The notes beneath the pieces are model-generated. The model saw only the letters and a program-made list of their open reading frames with translations, was not told where the DNA came from and did no database searches. From the NCBI RefSeq assembly GCF_900639865.1, contig NZ_CAAAHX010000002.1:310001-374000 (forward strand): a DNA stretch of 64,000 nucleotides, written 5' to 3'. Position numbers and translations under genes: made by a program. Each line of letters begins with the position of its first letter. Position 1 is the stretch's first letter. Shown here piece by piece: positions 1 to 11,700 of the stretch. The DNA comes from Legionella gresilensis. Lineage in GTDB: Bacteria; Pseudomonadota; Gammaproteobacteria; Legionellales; Legionellaceae.

Positions 1-898
1 AACCATTCGCCATATTGACTGTCGCTATTCTTGCAGCGGCTCAGTGCTGATCTTGCACCATGAATTAATAAAGTAAGTACCTATCTCCGCGCTTACTAAT
101 GCCTAATAATATCTGCTTATTGCTGCTTGATAACTGTCGCGGCACTAATCCTAACCAAGCAGGCAAGTGGCGCCCATTTTTAAACTCATTGGCATTCGGG
201 ACTGCGGCAACAAGGGCCGTTGCTGTTAATTCACCAATACCGGGTATAGACACAAGACGTCTACACGAGTCGTTTTCTTTGCAAATCAGTTTTACTTTGT
301 TGTCTATTTTTTTTGAGCCTTTCTTCTAGCTCAACCAACTCATCATAGAGCTCTTGCATCAACGCGCCTGACGAGGCTGTTAACTCATTTTTTGTATCAT
401 CAATAATTGCGCGTAAGTGGCTTTTAACTTTGTAACGCACCTTGCGGTATTGCTAGGCCATATTCTAAATTTAATCTCCGAATCTCATGGATTAATGCAG
501 TCCTAGTCTTAACTAAGCGACTGCGTACTCGATGTAATGATTGAATATCTTGTTGCTCGATTTGTTTAATCGGCACAAAGTGCATGGAGGGACGACTGGC
601 TGCCTCAACTATCGCTTGGGCATCAAAAGCATCATTCTTATTCGTTTTCACAAAAGGCTTTACAAATTGTGGGCTAATTAATTTGACACCATGGCCATAA
701 CGCTGAAATAAACGAGCTCAATAATTAGCGCCGCCGCAAGATTCCATAACAATACTACACAGTGGTAAATTAGCTATATAAGCAGATAATTTTTTCTCGT
801 GCTATCCTTTGTTTTAATATCCGCTTGCCTGAACTATCAACACCATGTAGTTGAAAAATATTCTTGGCTATATCTACCCCTAATACGCTAATATTCAT
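1..898 (-). pseudogene. Decayed IS110-family transposase, 3' end beyond window
   Basis: Reading the minus strand from an ATG at 898 gives a typical IS110 N-terminus with GVDIAKN, a MESCGGANY block and NKNDAFDAQAI, the DEDD-type catalytic region. The C-terminal transposase domain follows (SIPGIGELTATALVAAV at about 196-253, then LGLVPRQ). The frame is broken several times: an extra base in the T run at 790-795, an in-frame TGA at 718-720 where Trp is expected, a shift near 424-440, another near 255-290 and one near 65-75. It therefore cannot encode an active transposase. The remaining C-terminus runs off the left edge. Confidence 0.88.
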
Positions 899-902
899 GC
901 TT

Positions 903-986
903 GAACCTCCCACTTAGTTTAAAATTTTCCAATTTTTATACTAAGCTGGTAACACATGTTTGCCAACTCAGTAGGTGGGATGGTTC
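903..986. repeat. Imperfect inverted repeat upstream of the IS110 remnant
   Basis: The arms are GAACC-TCCCAC-TTAG at 903-917 and, in reverse complement, GAACC-A-TCCCAC-CTAC at 971-986. They lie directly upstream of the transposase start. This may be the element's end structure or a promoter-region hairpin. Without the other end of the element the boundary cannot be fixed. The rest of the gap to 1155 shows no gene. Confidence 0.4.
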
Positions 987-1155
987 ATTACATTACAGCA
1001 ATCGCGTAAAATAAACGGGTTATACAAGAGGTCTATTTATTTTTAAAAATCAATAAATTAATCAGAACTAGTCTTTTTTCATAGAATGCCCGAGTTTAGG
1101 AGGTAAAATCTTTCCATCTTTTAAATATATTTAATTACAAATAAACTTTTCAGTT

Positions 1156-2571
1156 CTATATAACATTTTTTAAATCTCGATATTGGGTCAGTGCATGCTG
1201 TCTAGAAATTTGTAAATCAACCATAGGAAGCGGATAATCTTTGCCAAGTTCGAAAAGTGAGTCATGTTCTTGCCAAGGTTTGTGTATTTTCTTTTTGGGT
1301 ATACAGGCTAACTCAGGAATCCAATTTTTGACATAATCACCGTTTGGATCAAATTTTTCTCCTTGCGTAATAGGATTAAAAATTCGAAAGGGTGGGCACG
1401 CTTCAAAGCCACTGCCAGCAATCCATTGCCAATTAAAAGAATTAATTGCAAGGTCGGCATCAACTAAGGTATCTAAAAACCATTTGGCGCCTAAACGCCA
1501 GTCAATAAGAAGATTCTTTACTAAAAATGAAGCCGTTATCATGCGCAGCCTATTATGCATAAAACCAGTCTGCCATAGTTGGCGCATTCCAGCATCAACC
1601 ATAGGAAAACCCGTTCTTCCTTGGCACCATTGCGTGAAATCCTTATTTGAGACACGCCAACTAAGATGATTAAATTGCGGTTTAAGGTTTTGAATCGAAA
1701 TTTGTGGTAAATGATAGAGTTGGTGATAACAAAAATCTCGCCACCCTAGCTCAGTTAAAAACTGTTCAATAGAACTGGCGTGATAAGATTTATTTTCTAT
1801 AACGCTGTTTACGGCCTGCCAAATTTGTCTAAGGCTAATTTCACCAAAATGAAGATGCGGTGAAAGACTTGAGTTAGCGTTTTTTGCAGGATAGTCTCTA
1901 TTAATTCGATAATTGCTTAAATTATTTTCAATAAAAAAGGATAATTTTTGTAAAGCACTATTTTCACCAGGCTGCCAAACAGTGTTAAATTTATCGGCCC
2001 AATTAGGTTTTGTAGGAATAAGTTCCCAATTATTCAAATCTTCTGTATGGACCTTAGGGCAGTGCGGCCACTTTTTTATAATAGATAACGAATCAAATTG
2101 GTTTATTTTAGGAAAACAATGCCGCCAAAAAGGTGGAAAAACTTTAAAATAATTGCCTTTTTGATTTTGTATTTCCCAAGGCTCTAAAAAGACATTTCCT
2201 TTAAAACTTTTAACACTAACTTTATTTTTATTTAAAGCTACTTCTATTTTTTTATCTTGCTCAATTTCATCAGGTTGATAGCGCCGGTTCCAATAGACAG
2301 TATCAACTTGATAAGTTGTAATAAGCTCTTGTAACTTAGATAAGACTGCGCCACTTACTAAGAATAAATCAAGACCATGGCTTTGTAGATTTTTTTTAAG
2401 TGCTAATAATGAATGATGTAGCCACCATTTTTGCGCGCTGCCTAAATGTTTTAAATTATTTTCGGCAATATAAAGCGGAATAACAATATCATGCTCATGA
2501 CAAGCTGCTGTGAGAGCAGGATTGTCTTGGCAACGTAGATCTTGCCTAAACCAAATGATTGCTGTAGACAT
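1156..2571 (-). CDS. phrB: Deoxyribodipyrimidine photolyase (class I CPD)
   Basis: This is a flavin-dependent light-driven repair enzyme for cyclobutane pyrimidine dimers. The N-terminus IIWFRQDLRCQDNPAL is the Rossmann-like antenna domain signature. The C-terminal FAD-binding domain has GRTGFPMVDAGMRQL, HNRLRMITASFLVKNL, DTLVDADLAINSFNWQW and GSGFEACPPFRIFNP, in family order. The length of 471 residues is normal. The ATG follows AAAGGA closely. It is the last gene of a minus-strand run, 12 bases after the spermidine-synthase-like gene, so it may be cotranscribed with the ast genes; no functional link is obvious. A cryptochrome-DASH assignment is less likely from the motif set. Confidence 0.95.
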   Translation of the reverse strand: MSTAIIWFRQDLRCQDNPALTAACHEHDIVIPLYIAENNLKHLGSAQKWWLHHSLLALKKNLQSHGLDLFLVSGAVLSKLQELITTYQVDTVYWNRRYQPDEIEQDKKIEVALNKNKVSVKSFKGNVFLEPWEIQNQKGNYFKVFPPFWRHCFPKINQFDSLSIIKKWPHCPKVHTEDLNNWELIPTKPNWADKFNTVWQPGENSALQKLSFFIENNLSNYRINRDYPAKNANSSLSPHLHFGEISLRQIWQAVNSVIENKSYHASSIEQFLTELGWRDFCYHQLYHLPQISIQNLKPQFNHLSWRVSNKDFTQWCQGRTGFPMVDAGMRQLWQTGFMHNRLRMITASFLVKNLLIDWRLGAKWFLDTLVDADLAINSFNWQWIAGSGFEACPPFRIFNPITQGEKFDPNGDYVKNWIPELACIPKKKIHKPWQEHDSLFELGKDYPLPMVDLQISRQHALTQYRDLKNVI

Positions 2572-2583
2572 AAGTCCTTTAAA

Positions 2584-3336
2584 TTATAAAAAAGGAATTA
2601 TATTATAATTAAAATCAATCATATACCCCCATTTAGTATCCCAGAAAATTTTTTTAATTTCCTTATTAGACTTAAATGTTTCAAGTAACCAATTAAAATT
2701 ATCTGAGGCCGTAGCAATAAAAATAATATTAACGCAGTTTTTAACGGGTAACGTAATAATGTTGTTACCAAATTGCTGTTTTAACATAGTAAAAATAAAT
2801 TGATATTCGTAAGCATTAGCTACATTAATTACCAATACGCCTTGAGTGGAAAGAATACGCTGACAGTTTAGAAAAAAATCTTTATTTTTACACGAAGTCG
2901 GAAAATCATTAGCATCAGCAATGTCGATAAGGAGATGATTAAAAGTTTGTTGGTAATGTTTAGCAAAGTGGCTAGCTTCTTCTTGAACAATTGTTAAATT
3001 AGGCAGCTTATTGACCATAAAATAGCGCTTGGCAATTTCAATAACTTCAGAATTCATTTCTACTGCTGTTAGGGCGTAGGCTTGTAATGAAGGTGACAAA
3101 GCATGGGCAACGCCCGCACCACCTAAGCCAAACATGCAACAATTTCCTGGATGTTGACGAGCAACAAAGGTTAATGCTTTAACATAATTTAAAGCAGGCT
3201 TATAAGGCATAAATTTATTTAGCAAACTTTGAAATGCACTGCTATTAAATTTAAGCCATCGAAAAAAATAGTTATCATAGACACGAATGTGATCTGAGCG
3301 ATAAATGCAGCGTCCTGCTAAAGTTTTCCATAACAT
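2584..3336 (-). CDS. Spermidine-synthase-like protein (SpeE-fold methyltransferase superfamily)
   Basis: This 250-residue protein has a class I nucleotide-binding core: CMFGLGGAGVAHAL (glycine-rich loop, about residue 67-80), an acidic strand end TAVEMN, and LLIDIADANDFPTSC in place of the catalytic-aspartate segment of aminopropyltransferases. It resembles SpeE-like proteins lacking a full N-terminal beta domain, so polyamine synthesis is not proven. Its ATG overlaps the astB stop as TAATG, so translation is probably coupled to astB. It could be a partner of arginine/polyamine metabolism or an unrelated small-molecule methyltransferase. The product is uncertain; the fold is fairly safe. Confidence 0.75.
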   Translation of the reverse strand: MLWKTLAGRCIYRSDHIRVYDNYFFRWLKFNSSAFQSLLNKFMPYKPALNYVKALTFVARQHPGNCCMFGLGGAGVAHALSPSLQAYALTAVEMNSEVIEIAKRYFMVNKLPNLTIVQEEASHFAKHYQQTFNHLLIDIADANDFPTSCKNKDFFLNCQRILSTQGVLVINVANAYEYQFIFTMLKQQFGNNIITLPVKNCVNIIFIATASDNFNWLLETFKSNKEIKKIFWDTKWGYMIDFNYNIIPFL

Positions 3337-4691
3337 TATGTAGACATCTCTTGCTGAAATGGGTAGATTGATCCTAGATTAAGTAATTGTGTTAATTCAT
3401 CTAAAGCACTATAGATTTCATTTACTAAATTAAAATCCCTTAAATCCTTTGCTTGTAATTCAGTGCGATAATGCCGATAAATCCAACTTTCTAATAGAGT
3501 GAATAATTCCTCACTTAAGAGCACGCCTTGATGCATTGCTTGTAATTCACTATCGTTTAATGGAATGCGTAAACGCAAGCAAGCAGGCCCACCGCCATTG
3601 CGCATACTTTGTTTTAAATCCAAATAATAAACATGATTAATGGGATTATTGGTATCTACAATTAATTCATCAATAAAATTTCGAACAGATAAATTCATTT
3701 CACATTCTGATGGCGCAATAAGAGCCATAGTGCCATCGGGGAGGGAAATGAGTTGCGAGTTAAATAAATAGGTAGAGACAGCTTCATTAATACTTACTTT
3801 ATCTTTTTTAACTTCAATAATATGCAGCGGAAAGTCGGCTTTTAATTTTAATTCATTAAGTATTTCTTTTTGATCTAAGAAGGCCTGTTCATGAATTAAA
3901 AAAACATTTTCATTAGCGACAGCGATAACATCATTATGAAAGACACCTTGATCAACTGCATCTGGATTTTGGCGCGCAAATATTAAACGATTAGGATCAA
4001 GTAGGTGTGCACGAGCGATTGCTTCACAGGCTTCTAATGTTTGTCTCGCTGGGTAACGCCTGGGCTGATTAACTATATCTGCTGCCTGCATTGCTTTTTT
4101 AGCATAGACAAAGATGTTAATACCTGCATGATTATATGTTTTACATAACCGATTATGATTAGCAGCGCCCTCATCAGAGGTAATTGTACTTCTAGGTAAA
4201 ATATCATGATGATAAAAGAAACGGTCATCATTAAATATGCGTTGTAAAAGTTTCCTAGAAAAGCTCGCTTCTTGGTGCCTATGTAAATTACTAATTAAGT
4301 TTGCTGCTGTAAAATGAACGCGTTTATCTTCACTATCAAGGCTAGCCGAAACTGTGGCAGCATTAGCAGACCACATACTTGAGGCAGAATAACAAGCCCC
4401 TAGTAATTCAGGAGCAGCTTTAAAGGCATTATCGATTTTTTGTTGTGGCGTGCCTGCAAAGCCTAAATGAGTTAGTAAAGCAAAATTAGGCCGTTCATGC
4501 GGTGGTAATAGAGCCTGCTTAAGGCCCATCTTATGTAACATGCGCATTTTTTTTAAACCTTGAAGTGCTGCTGCTTGCGGATTAGCAACACTTAAGGCAT
4601 TACTAATTGATGCAATATTTCCGGCAGCAAGACCTGCATAGTTATGATTAGGGCCGACTAAACCATCGATATTTAATTCATATACCGCCAT
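3336..4691 (-). CDS. astB: N-succinylarginine dihydrolase
   Basis: AstB converts N2-succinylarginine to N2-succinylornithine, releasing CO2 and ammonia, in the arginine succinyltransferase (AST) pathway. The start [20 protein letters not shown] is the family signature. [29 protein letters not shown] (catalytic His region) and [13 protein letters not shown] (catalytic Cys region) are present. Length 451 residues is normal. An AGGA sits about nine bases before the ATG. It lies 5 bases downstream of astD and overlaps the next gene by one base. It forms part of a minus-strand operon with astA, astD and an M20 hydrolase. Confidence 0.96.
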   Translation of the reverse strand: MAVYELNIDGLVGPNHNYAGLAAGNIASISNALSVANPQAAALQGLKKMRMLHKMGLKQALLPPHERPNFALLTHLGFAGTPQQKIDNAFKAAPELLGACYSASSMWSANAATVSASLDSEDKRVHFTAANLISNLHRHQEASFSRKLLQRIFNDDRFFYHHDILPRSTITSDEGAANHNRLCKTYNHAGINIFVYAKKAMQAADIVNQPRRYPARQTLEACEAIARAHLLDPNRLIFARQNPDAVDQGVFHNDVIAVANENVFLIHEQAFLDQKEILNELKLKADFPLHIIEVKKDKVSINEAVSTYLFNSQLISLPDGTMALIAPSECEMNLSVRNFIDELIVDTNNPINHVYYLDLKQSMRNGGGPACLRLRIPLNDSELQAMHQGVLLSEELFTLLESWIYRHYRTELQAKDLRDFNLVNEIYSALDELTQLLNLGSIYPFQQEMST

Positions 4692-4696
4692 TATTT

Positions 4697-6181
4697 TTAT
4701 CCTAATTCAATACCAGGTAGTAATTGTGCAGGCTTCGTTAACTCAGGTTGCTCTAAGCTGGCAATAGGATATGCACAATAATCAGCTGCAAAATAAGCGC
4801 TAGGGCGGTGATTACCACTTAAACCAACGCCGCCAAAAGGTAAACTACTGCTTGCACCAGTTGTTGAGCGATTCCAGTTAATCAATCCAGCACGAACAGT
4901 TTTGTAAAATAGCTCAAACTGATCTTTGCTATCACTAATTAGGGCTGCAGCCAAACCATACCGAGTTTGATTAGCTAATTCTAACGCTTCTTCAAAATGT
5001 TGATAGCGATAAACTTGAACGAGAGGCGCAAATATTTCTTCATCAGGCGGATTTGTTACAGTTGTCATGTCAATTAATCCAGGCAAGAGAAGGCCAGAAT
5101 TCTCTTGAAGTAAATTCATTTTTAGCAATGATTTTCCACCTAAGCTAATTAAATTATCCTGCGATTTTAAATGGTTTAAAGCATGTTTGTAGCTTATCAC
5201 GGGCCCCATAAAAGGTTCAGGGTTTGTAGTAAAACTGCCTACTTTTATTTTTTTAAAATTTGTCATTAGCTTATTTAAGAACTCATCACCATAGTCGTTG
5301 TCCTGAATAAAAACACGGCGAGCGCAGCTACAGCGTTGGCCTGCTGTAATGACTGTAGATAAAATAGTTTGATAAATCGCTGCATTAATATCACTTACTT
5401 CATCAATAATTAAAGGGTTATTGCCACCCATCTCTAACGCTAAAATAACATCTGGTCTATCACTGAAATGACGATGGATAGCTTTGCCAGTATTGTAACT
5501 CCCGGTGAAATAGACACCCTGAATATCTGTTTGTAATAATTCTTTTCCAGTGTTAGCACCACCTTGTATACAATTAATAACGCCTGCGGGGATGTTAGTT
5601 TTATGCCAACACTGCATAATTAATTCGGCAACGCCTGGAGCTAATTCGCTTGGCTTATATACAACGGTATTGCCTGCCAAAAGGGCTGGAACAATATGTC
5701 CATTACTCAAATGTGCGGGAAAATTAAATGCACCAAAAACCGCAACCACGCCATGCGGTTTGTAGCGTAAACAGGCATTTGCTTCAGGTGTAGGGTTACA
5801 ATGATTAGTTGTTCTTTCTTTATAAGCTTGAATAGAGAGATTAATTTTAGCAATAACAGAATTAACTTCTGTTGCTGATTCCCATAAAGGTTTACCTGTT
5901 TCTAAAGCAATGAAGTGAGTTAATTCTTGACGAATAGCTTCTACTTCTTTGGCAAATACTTGTAAATAGGCAATACGATTATCTAAATTTAGTAAAGCCC
6001 ATCTACTCAGTGCTTGCTTTGCAGCATCAACGGCTTGATTTACTTCGTCTTGGGTTGCCTGTCTGCCTTGCCAGACATCTGTGCTATCAAATGGGTTTTG
6101 AGAAGTTAAAATTTCCCCTGATCCGGTTACCCAAGTGCCATTTATATAATGGTGGCCAAGTTGATTGACAAAAAACGTCAT
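4697..6181 (-). CDS. astD: N-succinylglutamate 5-semialdehyde dehydrogenase
   Basis: This NAD(P)-dependent aldehyde dehydrogenase oxidises succinylglutamate semialdehyde in the AST pathway. ALDH landmarks are present: [34 protein letters not shown] (nucleotide loop), ALEMGGNNP (general base Glu) and [12 protein letters not shown] (catalytic Cys). The substitution of the usual NGHIVPAL-type AstD segment supports this over other ALDHs. Length 494 residues is typical. Its ATG overlaps the astA stop (ATGA), so the two are translationally coupled. Confidence 0.95.
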   Translation of the reverse strand: MTFFVNQLGHHYINGTWVTGSGEILTSQNPFDSTDVWQGRQATQDEVNQAVDAAKQALSRWALLNLDNRIAYLQVFAKEVEAIRQELTHFIALETGKPLWESATEVNSVIAKINLSIQAYKERTTNHCNPTPEANACLRYKPHGVVAVFGAFNFPAHLSNGHIVPALLAGNTVVYKPSELAPGVAELIMQCWHKTNIPAGVINCIQGGANTGKELLQTDIQGVYFTGSYNTGKAIHRHFSDRPDVILALEMGGNNPLIIDEVSDINAAIYQTILSTVITAGQRCSCARRVFIQDNDYGDEFLNKLMTNFKKIKVGSFTTNPEPFMGPVISYKHALNHLKSQDNLISLGGKSLLKMNLLQENSGLLLPGLIDMTTVTNPPDEEIFAPLVQVYRYQHFEEALELANQTRYGLAAALISDSKDQFELFYKTVRAGLINWNRSTTGASSSLPFGGVGLSGNHRPSAYFAADYCAYPIASLEQPELTKPAQLLPGIELG

Positions 6182-7296
6182 TGTGAATTCTCCGGTCGAG
6201 GTTGATAGGATGATTTACTGGCCAATTGATCTGTCTCATAGGTATCAAAATTTTTATTAAAAGGATCCAGTCTTTCAAATTTTAAAGGCGCTAAGCGAAT
6301 AGCATCATTTTTTTTAACCTGCAGTAATTCCGCCGTATTTTTACTAATAATGCACTCGCCACTTTGATTATTAAAAACAGCATGACTTATAGTCGCTCGG
6401 AAATCGAGAGAAGTATTAGATAATAAAAAACGAGGGCCACTAACTTCGTCACTAAGGTTTTTTATAACTAAAATTCGGCTAGCTGCAATTGTATTGATGT
6501 CATGAGAAGGCGCTTCAATGGTAGGGCCCCCATCAAAAATATCAATGTAATTGTTATAGCGAAATCCTTCATCAGATAAAATTTTCATTGCCGGCCGGGT
6601 AGTAGGGTGTGGTTGCCCAATAACCTCTTGTGCTTCCGGCGCTAATAGTTTCACATAGATTGGATTCCTTGGCATAAGATCAGCAATAAATTGTTTATTG
6701 GTTAAAATTGTTAATCTATCTGCTTCAGCAAAAGACATATGGAAAAAATGCTTACCTACATTATCCCAAAATGGTGAATTTCCTTCATCATCACATATGC
6801 CGCGCATTTCAGCAATTAAGGTAGAAGAAAAGCGGTAAGGATATTGTGCTATAAATAAAAATCGTGCTTTAGATAATAATAAGCCATTACCATTTAGACG
6901 ATAAGAAGGCTCTAAGAAAAGAGTACATAATTCACTTCGTTGTTGATTATCGTTTACTAGACTTAATACTTCATAGTCACTGCGGATATTTAACGAATGA
7001 CATATCCGAGTACGTAAAGATAATTTATAAGAATAAAAGGGCGTTTCAAAACCCGTAAACGCTTCAATAGCTGCTGTGCCTACAAGTTTAGTTGTATTTG
7101 GATCTTCTAATACAAATAAATAATACTCATTTTGAGGTTGACTAATTTTTTTCTTAAATGAAGCACCAGATAAGCGAATACGCTTAGCAAGTAAGTCCTT
7201 GTTTTTAGGTAATGTAGTTAGTCCAAATCCACTATGAAGAGCTAGATCATGAACTTCATCAATATCGGTTAGACGAGAACGGCGAAATAACATCAT
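6178..7296 (-). CDS. astA: Arginine N-succinyltransferase
   Basis: AstA transfers succinyl from succinyl-CoA to the alpha-amino group of arginine, the first AST step. Family segments include [16 protein letters not shown] at the start, [34 protein letters not shown] and [13 protein letters not shown]. At 372 residues it is slightly longer than the roughly 340 typical. The extra residues are a Pro/Ser-rich C-terminus. The start ATG at 7296 (a second ATG follows) has GGAG eight bases upstream and overlaps the upstream hydrolase stop by four bases. Confidence 0.95.
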   Translation of the reverse strand: MMLFRRSRLTDIDEVHDLALHSGFGLTTLPKNKDLLAKRIRLSGASFKKKISQPQNEYYLFVLEDPNTTKLVGTAAIEAFTGFETPFYSYKLSLRTRICHSLNIRSDYEVLSLVNDNQQRSELCTLFLEPSYRLNGNGLLLSKARFLFIAQYPYRFSSTLIAEMRGICDDEGNSPFWDNVGKHFFHMSFAEADRLTILTNKQFIADLMPRNPIYVKLLAPEAQEVIGQPHPTTRPAMKILSDEGFRYNNYIDIFDGGPTIEAPSHDINTIAASRILVIKNLSDEVSGPRFLLSNTSLDFRATISHAVFNNQSGECIISKNTAELLQVKKNDAIRLAPLKFERLDPFNKNFDTYETDQLASKSSYQPRPENSQ

Positions 7297-8516
7297 TGCT
7301 TGAGCTCCTCTAATCCTCCTTGCGCTAAATCTCTTAAAAGTAGCGTACTTAGTTGAGCGCGCTCAACTAGGCTGTCAATTAATACAAATTCCATTTGACT
7401 GTGTATATTGCCGCCTCGCACACCTAAGGTATCAATAACAGGTAAGCCTTGTGCCGCTAAATTATTACCATCACAACAACCGCCGCTGTCTTGCCAATTG
7501 ATAACTAGATTAAGTTCTTGTCCAATAGCTTTAATACGCTCATAAAGAAGCTTAGTCCCTGGGTTTACCTGCTTAACAGGTCGGGTAAATTTACCTTGTA
7601 TGCTTAAATTATAATCAGGTCGTTTTAAACTCTGTATGATTTTATTAAGTTCAGCCATCACCCATGCTTCATCATTAGTATCATTAATTCGTATATCTAA
7701 TTTTGCAACGGCTCGGTCTGGAACAATATTAAGCGCAGTTCCACCTGCTATCTTACCTACATTAATGGTCACACCTTCATGTTTACCATTTAATGCGTGA
7801 ACTGCTGTAATTGCTTCTGCCAAATAACAAATAGCATTCCTGCCTTCATAAAAAGCACGACCTGCATGCGCAGCTTTACCTGTAGCAACTAGCGTTATTT
7901 TACCACTGCCTTTTCGATTCTTGGCTAATGTTCCTTGTGTATCCATAGCAGGTTCATATAGAAGGCCTGCTTGATAATTCTCAGCTATTTCACTAAATAA
8001 AGAGCCAGAAGCAGGCGAGCCTAATTCCTCATCGGCATTAATAAGTACATCCCAACCTAGAGAGGATGCTTCTTGGGTTTGTTCAAATACTTTAAGGGCA
8101 TGAAGTATGACTATTAATCCGCCTTTCATATCTGCAACACCAGGCCCATTTAAGTGATTATTACTAATATAGGTCAATTTTTGAAAGGCGTGATGCTCAG
8201 AGAAGACGGTATCCATGTGACCTGCTAAAAGAATGCGACGTTTTAACTGAGGTCTTTTACGAATGAATAGTGCGTTACCGCAGGTAAATTCATCCACATT
8301 ACCTGCCATATCAATAATAGAAACTGGTGGAAATTGAATCGTTTCTATTGTATCTGCTATGGGTTCAAATGTACTGGATAAATTTTGATGCATTATTTGC
8401 AAACCTGCTTGATTATCACTGCCAGAGTTAATTTCACAGACTTGATGTAATTGCTGGACCATAAGGTCCTGATTTTGTTGTAATGAAATGAGCAAATCCT
8501 TTATGTTGGAGTCCAT
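7293..8516 (-). CDS. M20-family zinc hydrolase, candidate succinylglutamate desuccinylase substitute
   Basis: This 407-residue protein has the full M20 dinuclear-zinc motif set: GHMDTVF (His100, Asp102), GVADMKGG (bridging Asp129), DEELGSP (catalytic Glu163/164), YEPAMD (Glu188) and a late NIHSQMEF histidine. A lid domain lies between (KAAHAGRAFYEGRNA, ALNIVPDRAVAKLDIRIN). It looks most like carboxypeptidase G2/ArgE/DapE relatives. It is the first gene of the ast operon and overlaps astA by four bases. AstE, the M14-type desuccinylase, is not in the window, so an M20 enzyme with desuccinylase activity is a reasonable inference. No strong Shine-Dalgarno precedes the ATG. Confidence 0.88.
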   Translation of the reverse strand: MDSNIKDLLISLQQNQDLMVQQLHQVCEINSGSDNQAGLQIMHQNLSSTFEPIADTIETIQFPPVSIIDMAGNVDEFTCGNALFIRKRPQLKRRILLAGHMDTVFSEHHAFQKLTYISNNHLNGPGVADMKGGLIVILHALKVFEQTQEASSLGWDVLINADEELGSPASGSLFSEIAENYQAGLLYEPAMDTQGTLAKNRKGSGKITLVATGKAAHAGRAFYEGRNAICYLAEAITAVHALNGKHEGVTINVGKIAGGTALNIVPDRAVAKLDIRINDTNDEAWVMAELNKIIQSLKRPDYNLSIQGKFTRPVKQVNPGTKLLYERIKAIGQELNLVINWQDSGGCCDGNNLAAQGLPVIDTLGVRGGNIHSQMEFVLIDSLVERAQLSTLLLRDLAQGGLEELKQ

Positions 8517-8702
8517 AATTTATCTAATGGCTAAATAGGCAACATTAGCTGAAATTCATTTTATCTGCAACTAAAGCGAATAACGTGACTTCTTAATTAG
8601 GTTTGCTATATAAAATTCGCGTTATTAAATAGATTATTTTTAGCTAGCGCAGTCATTTATTTCTGTATGTTAATTAATTAACTATTGATAACAGTAAATA
8701 AA
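8517..8702. promoter_or_regulatory. Intergenic region presumed to hold the ast-operon promoter
   Basis: This 186-base AT-rich gap lies upstream of the minus-strand M20-ast run and downstream of the large effector-like gene. On the minus strand a weak TTGCAG / 17 bases / TAATGT arrangement is visible, but it matches the consensus poorly. No clear terminator hairpin or ArgR-type operator was found by eye. Confidence 0.25.
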
Positions 8703-11700
8703 TTACTTAGTAAAAGGAGAAATTTCTTGTTTATTACTAGAGCCGCCTTCTCCCTCTTGTTCGACTTCTTCTTTCGGAATTAGACGAAGGCTTGCATCAA
8801 ATTCCTTCATATTTAGCTGTTTAGCTAAGGTAACATGATCTTTCATTGTATCTACAAGCGCTTCACGTTTACTGGTATGATACGCAGCATTAAATGTTGC
8901 TGCACCTTGCTTTAGGGTGTTTGTATGTTTGCTAAATGTAAAAATAAATAAAATAACACCAATAGCAGCTTTCATCATACCAGCAAGAACTTGCAATTTA
9001 GGATGAGTAATTCTCAACTCATCTGCTAATTTATTATATTGAATAAGGCTTTTGTTATCCGATTTAAGTGTTATTGTAGGCGTTAAAGAGATGGCTTCTA
9101 ACAAGAGTCTTTTGCCACTTACTTTTTTATCATAATGAAATTTAATTGTTTCAACTATTTTTAAAGATTGGTCAATCTTAAAAGATAGTTCGGGGCAATT
9201 TTTTTTCTCTTGCTCCAGTTCTTCTGTAACCTCTGCGATTCGTCTTTCTAAAAGTTTAGTTACTCTTCCATGAGGGCAATTGAAATCACGCCACTGTGTA
9301 AGCCATTCTAATTGTGATTGTAGTTCAGGATGTTTTTTTAATTTTTCTTTTTCTTCTTTTAGTTTGTCTTTATATTGTTGACTATTGACATAGTGATCTA
9401 TTGCGTTCCAAATAATATTTAAATGGTGATTCATACCACGTCCTTTTACCGAGGTTGCCGCGGCATGCAAAGCTTGCTCAAATTCTTCACGGCTTAAAGG
9501 ATGACCAGCCTCAATAGATTTCATTAGGTTAAAATAAGCAGAGGAAGCACCACCTCGATCAATAGCATCTTTACACGAAAAGTTAATACTAAGTGGTTTA
9601 AGCGTATCGATAATATAATTTGTCAGTTCAAATTTAACAAAGTGAAACCAAACGGCTTGGCGCTCAGCTTGGCTTAACTTTCTATCGGCAGGAATAAGGT
9701 TTCCATCGTTATCGACTATACCCATTGCTTTAAAACTATTTGTTAATAAGTCTTGTAATACCTTTCTTTCATACTCATTACTAGGGTAGCCACCAAAATT
9801 AAAAAGTAACCCTCTTATCTTAGGACTTATATAAAAATCTTTAATTTTAGGCTCTAACGTATCGATGCCTCTTGCAATAGAAAGAAATGTGTCGAATACA
9901 GTTTGATATTTTAATTCCTCTTTTGTTTTAAGATAATCACCTCGAGTCATAAGTCCTTTATCTGCAGGAAGGGTGATAACTGCAAGGTTAGCATGTCCCT
10001 TTTCTAAACTTTCAAGTTGTGCAGTTAACGCTTTTTCCTTGTTACCTTCACCTAAAAAATCAAAAGCCAACTTATCTCTGTCAAAAATTTCCCTATCTCT
10101 AGCTAAATTATTGAAATAAATATGAGTAATTGGGGATTTTTCAGTCGAAACTGATTGAGACGGCTGTTTTCCGAGTTGATTTTTTAACCAGTATTCAAAT
10201 AGAGGGCTAACGCGTGTTTGTCCCTTATATCGTTGTGCTTGAGTACCTATACGTAGCTCTCGAACTTCAATACCCTTTTTTTTCTTATAAGGATAGGAGC
10301 GTAAGCTTGGTATATTGGTATAGTATTGCGGTGTAAATGTATTACCTACCACAGCTGAAAGTCTCGCATGCCAGGTCTCATTATCAGCAGGAGAAGCTGT
10401 TTTAGCATTAATTCTTTTTAAAAAAAATGGCTCACTTAATGCGTCGGCAATAGTATGCTCAATTCCTTTGCTAGATTTACTTGGCCGGTGCCCATGAGGA
10501 ATATGTCTAATTGCAGCATAGGTTTGCTCGAGAAGATGACTATCATTGTTATAGAGAGTATCAATAAAGTTATCTAATGTTAGCTTATTATCCCTTGCCT
10601 GTTTCAATAATATTTGATGCTTCTTATTTATTTCTTTATGGCTTAAAGGAAAGGTGTTTTGATTTGCAGAAATATTTGTTTCTTGCGTTTCAATTTGTCT
10701 TTCAAGTTGAGCTGAAATATAGTCAATATTTTGATCAAGAAATGTTATTAATTGAGTATATAGTTTGGCATAGGGATAATCGTTCTGATAGATTTGATGT
10801 TCCTTAATCTTTTCTAACTCATTTTGAAGCGGTTCAAAGTCCTTGCCTAGAAAATCTAGTGCCACCCCCTTTAGCTCTCTTAAGTAACTGTAACAGTTTT
10901 TATTATGAATTTTTTCACTTGTAATGGCTGTCTTAGATTGTACTTTTTTAAATGTTGTAGCTGATTTATTTAAATGTTGAAAGCTTGCGTTTTCATCTAA
11001 CATGCTTTCAATAGCAGAAGCGATTATTTTTTTAGCATCGAACGTTAAATGATCGAAGGTCTTTAACTGACTTTCAATTGGTCGTTCCATATTCTCGCTA
11101 TTTAAGTCACTCCAAAGAGAATAAATAAGTTTAGCTGTTTCATTTATAAAACTCGTTTCTTGTGTTTTTCTTTCTGACTTAATAGGTTTGGATTTTTTAG
11201 GCAAAGCATAAGTGATATCTACTTTTATAGGCTGGTGGCGTTCTACTAAAACATGCTCCCAGTTAAAATCTTTAAGTTGATATTCATTAGGATTGATTTC
11301 TTTAAGAGCCTTTAACAATTCGAGAATTATTTGAATCCGTTCCTCTAAACTTAAGTCTTTACTCTCTTTAATAATTTTTGTTAACTTTTCGCCATGAATT
11401 TGGCGAACGACTGTATAACTAATTTCTCTACCTGGATCCTGAATAGGTTCAATAGCAGCAAACGAGATTTCTGAGTAATAAGGATGAAGACTTCGTAAAT
11501 TTTGAAAAGTATCGCCAAATGGTTTTTCCAAATTAATAGAAGAAGTTGGCATTGCAATCACTACTTCATCATGAAGATTGGGAATATAATATAATTTATT
11601 ATTGTCTTCAGTAAGAATAAAGCTTCCTAACATAGGATAGGCAACGGTTTGAGAATTTGAAATAGAAACACCCTCCGTACCAAAAATATCATAGCGGCGA

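Noticed and set aside
2584-3336. Calling the gene after astB a true spermidine synthase (speE)
   Set aside because: It lacks a clear N-terminal beta domain and the canonical catalytic segment, so only family-level similarity is supported.
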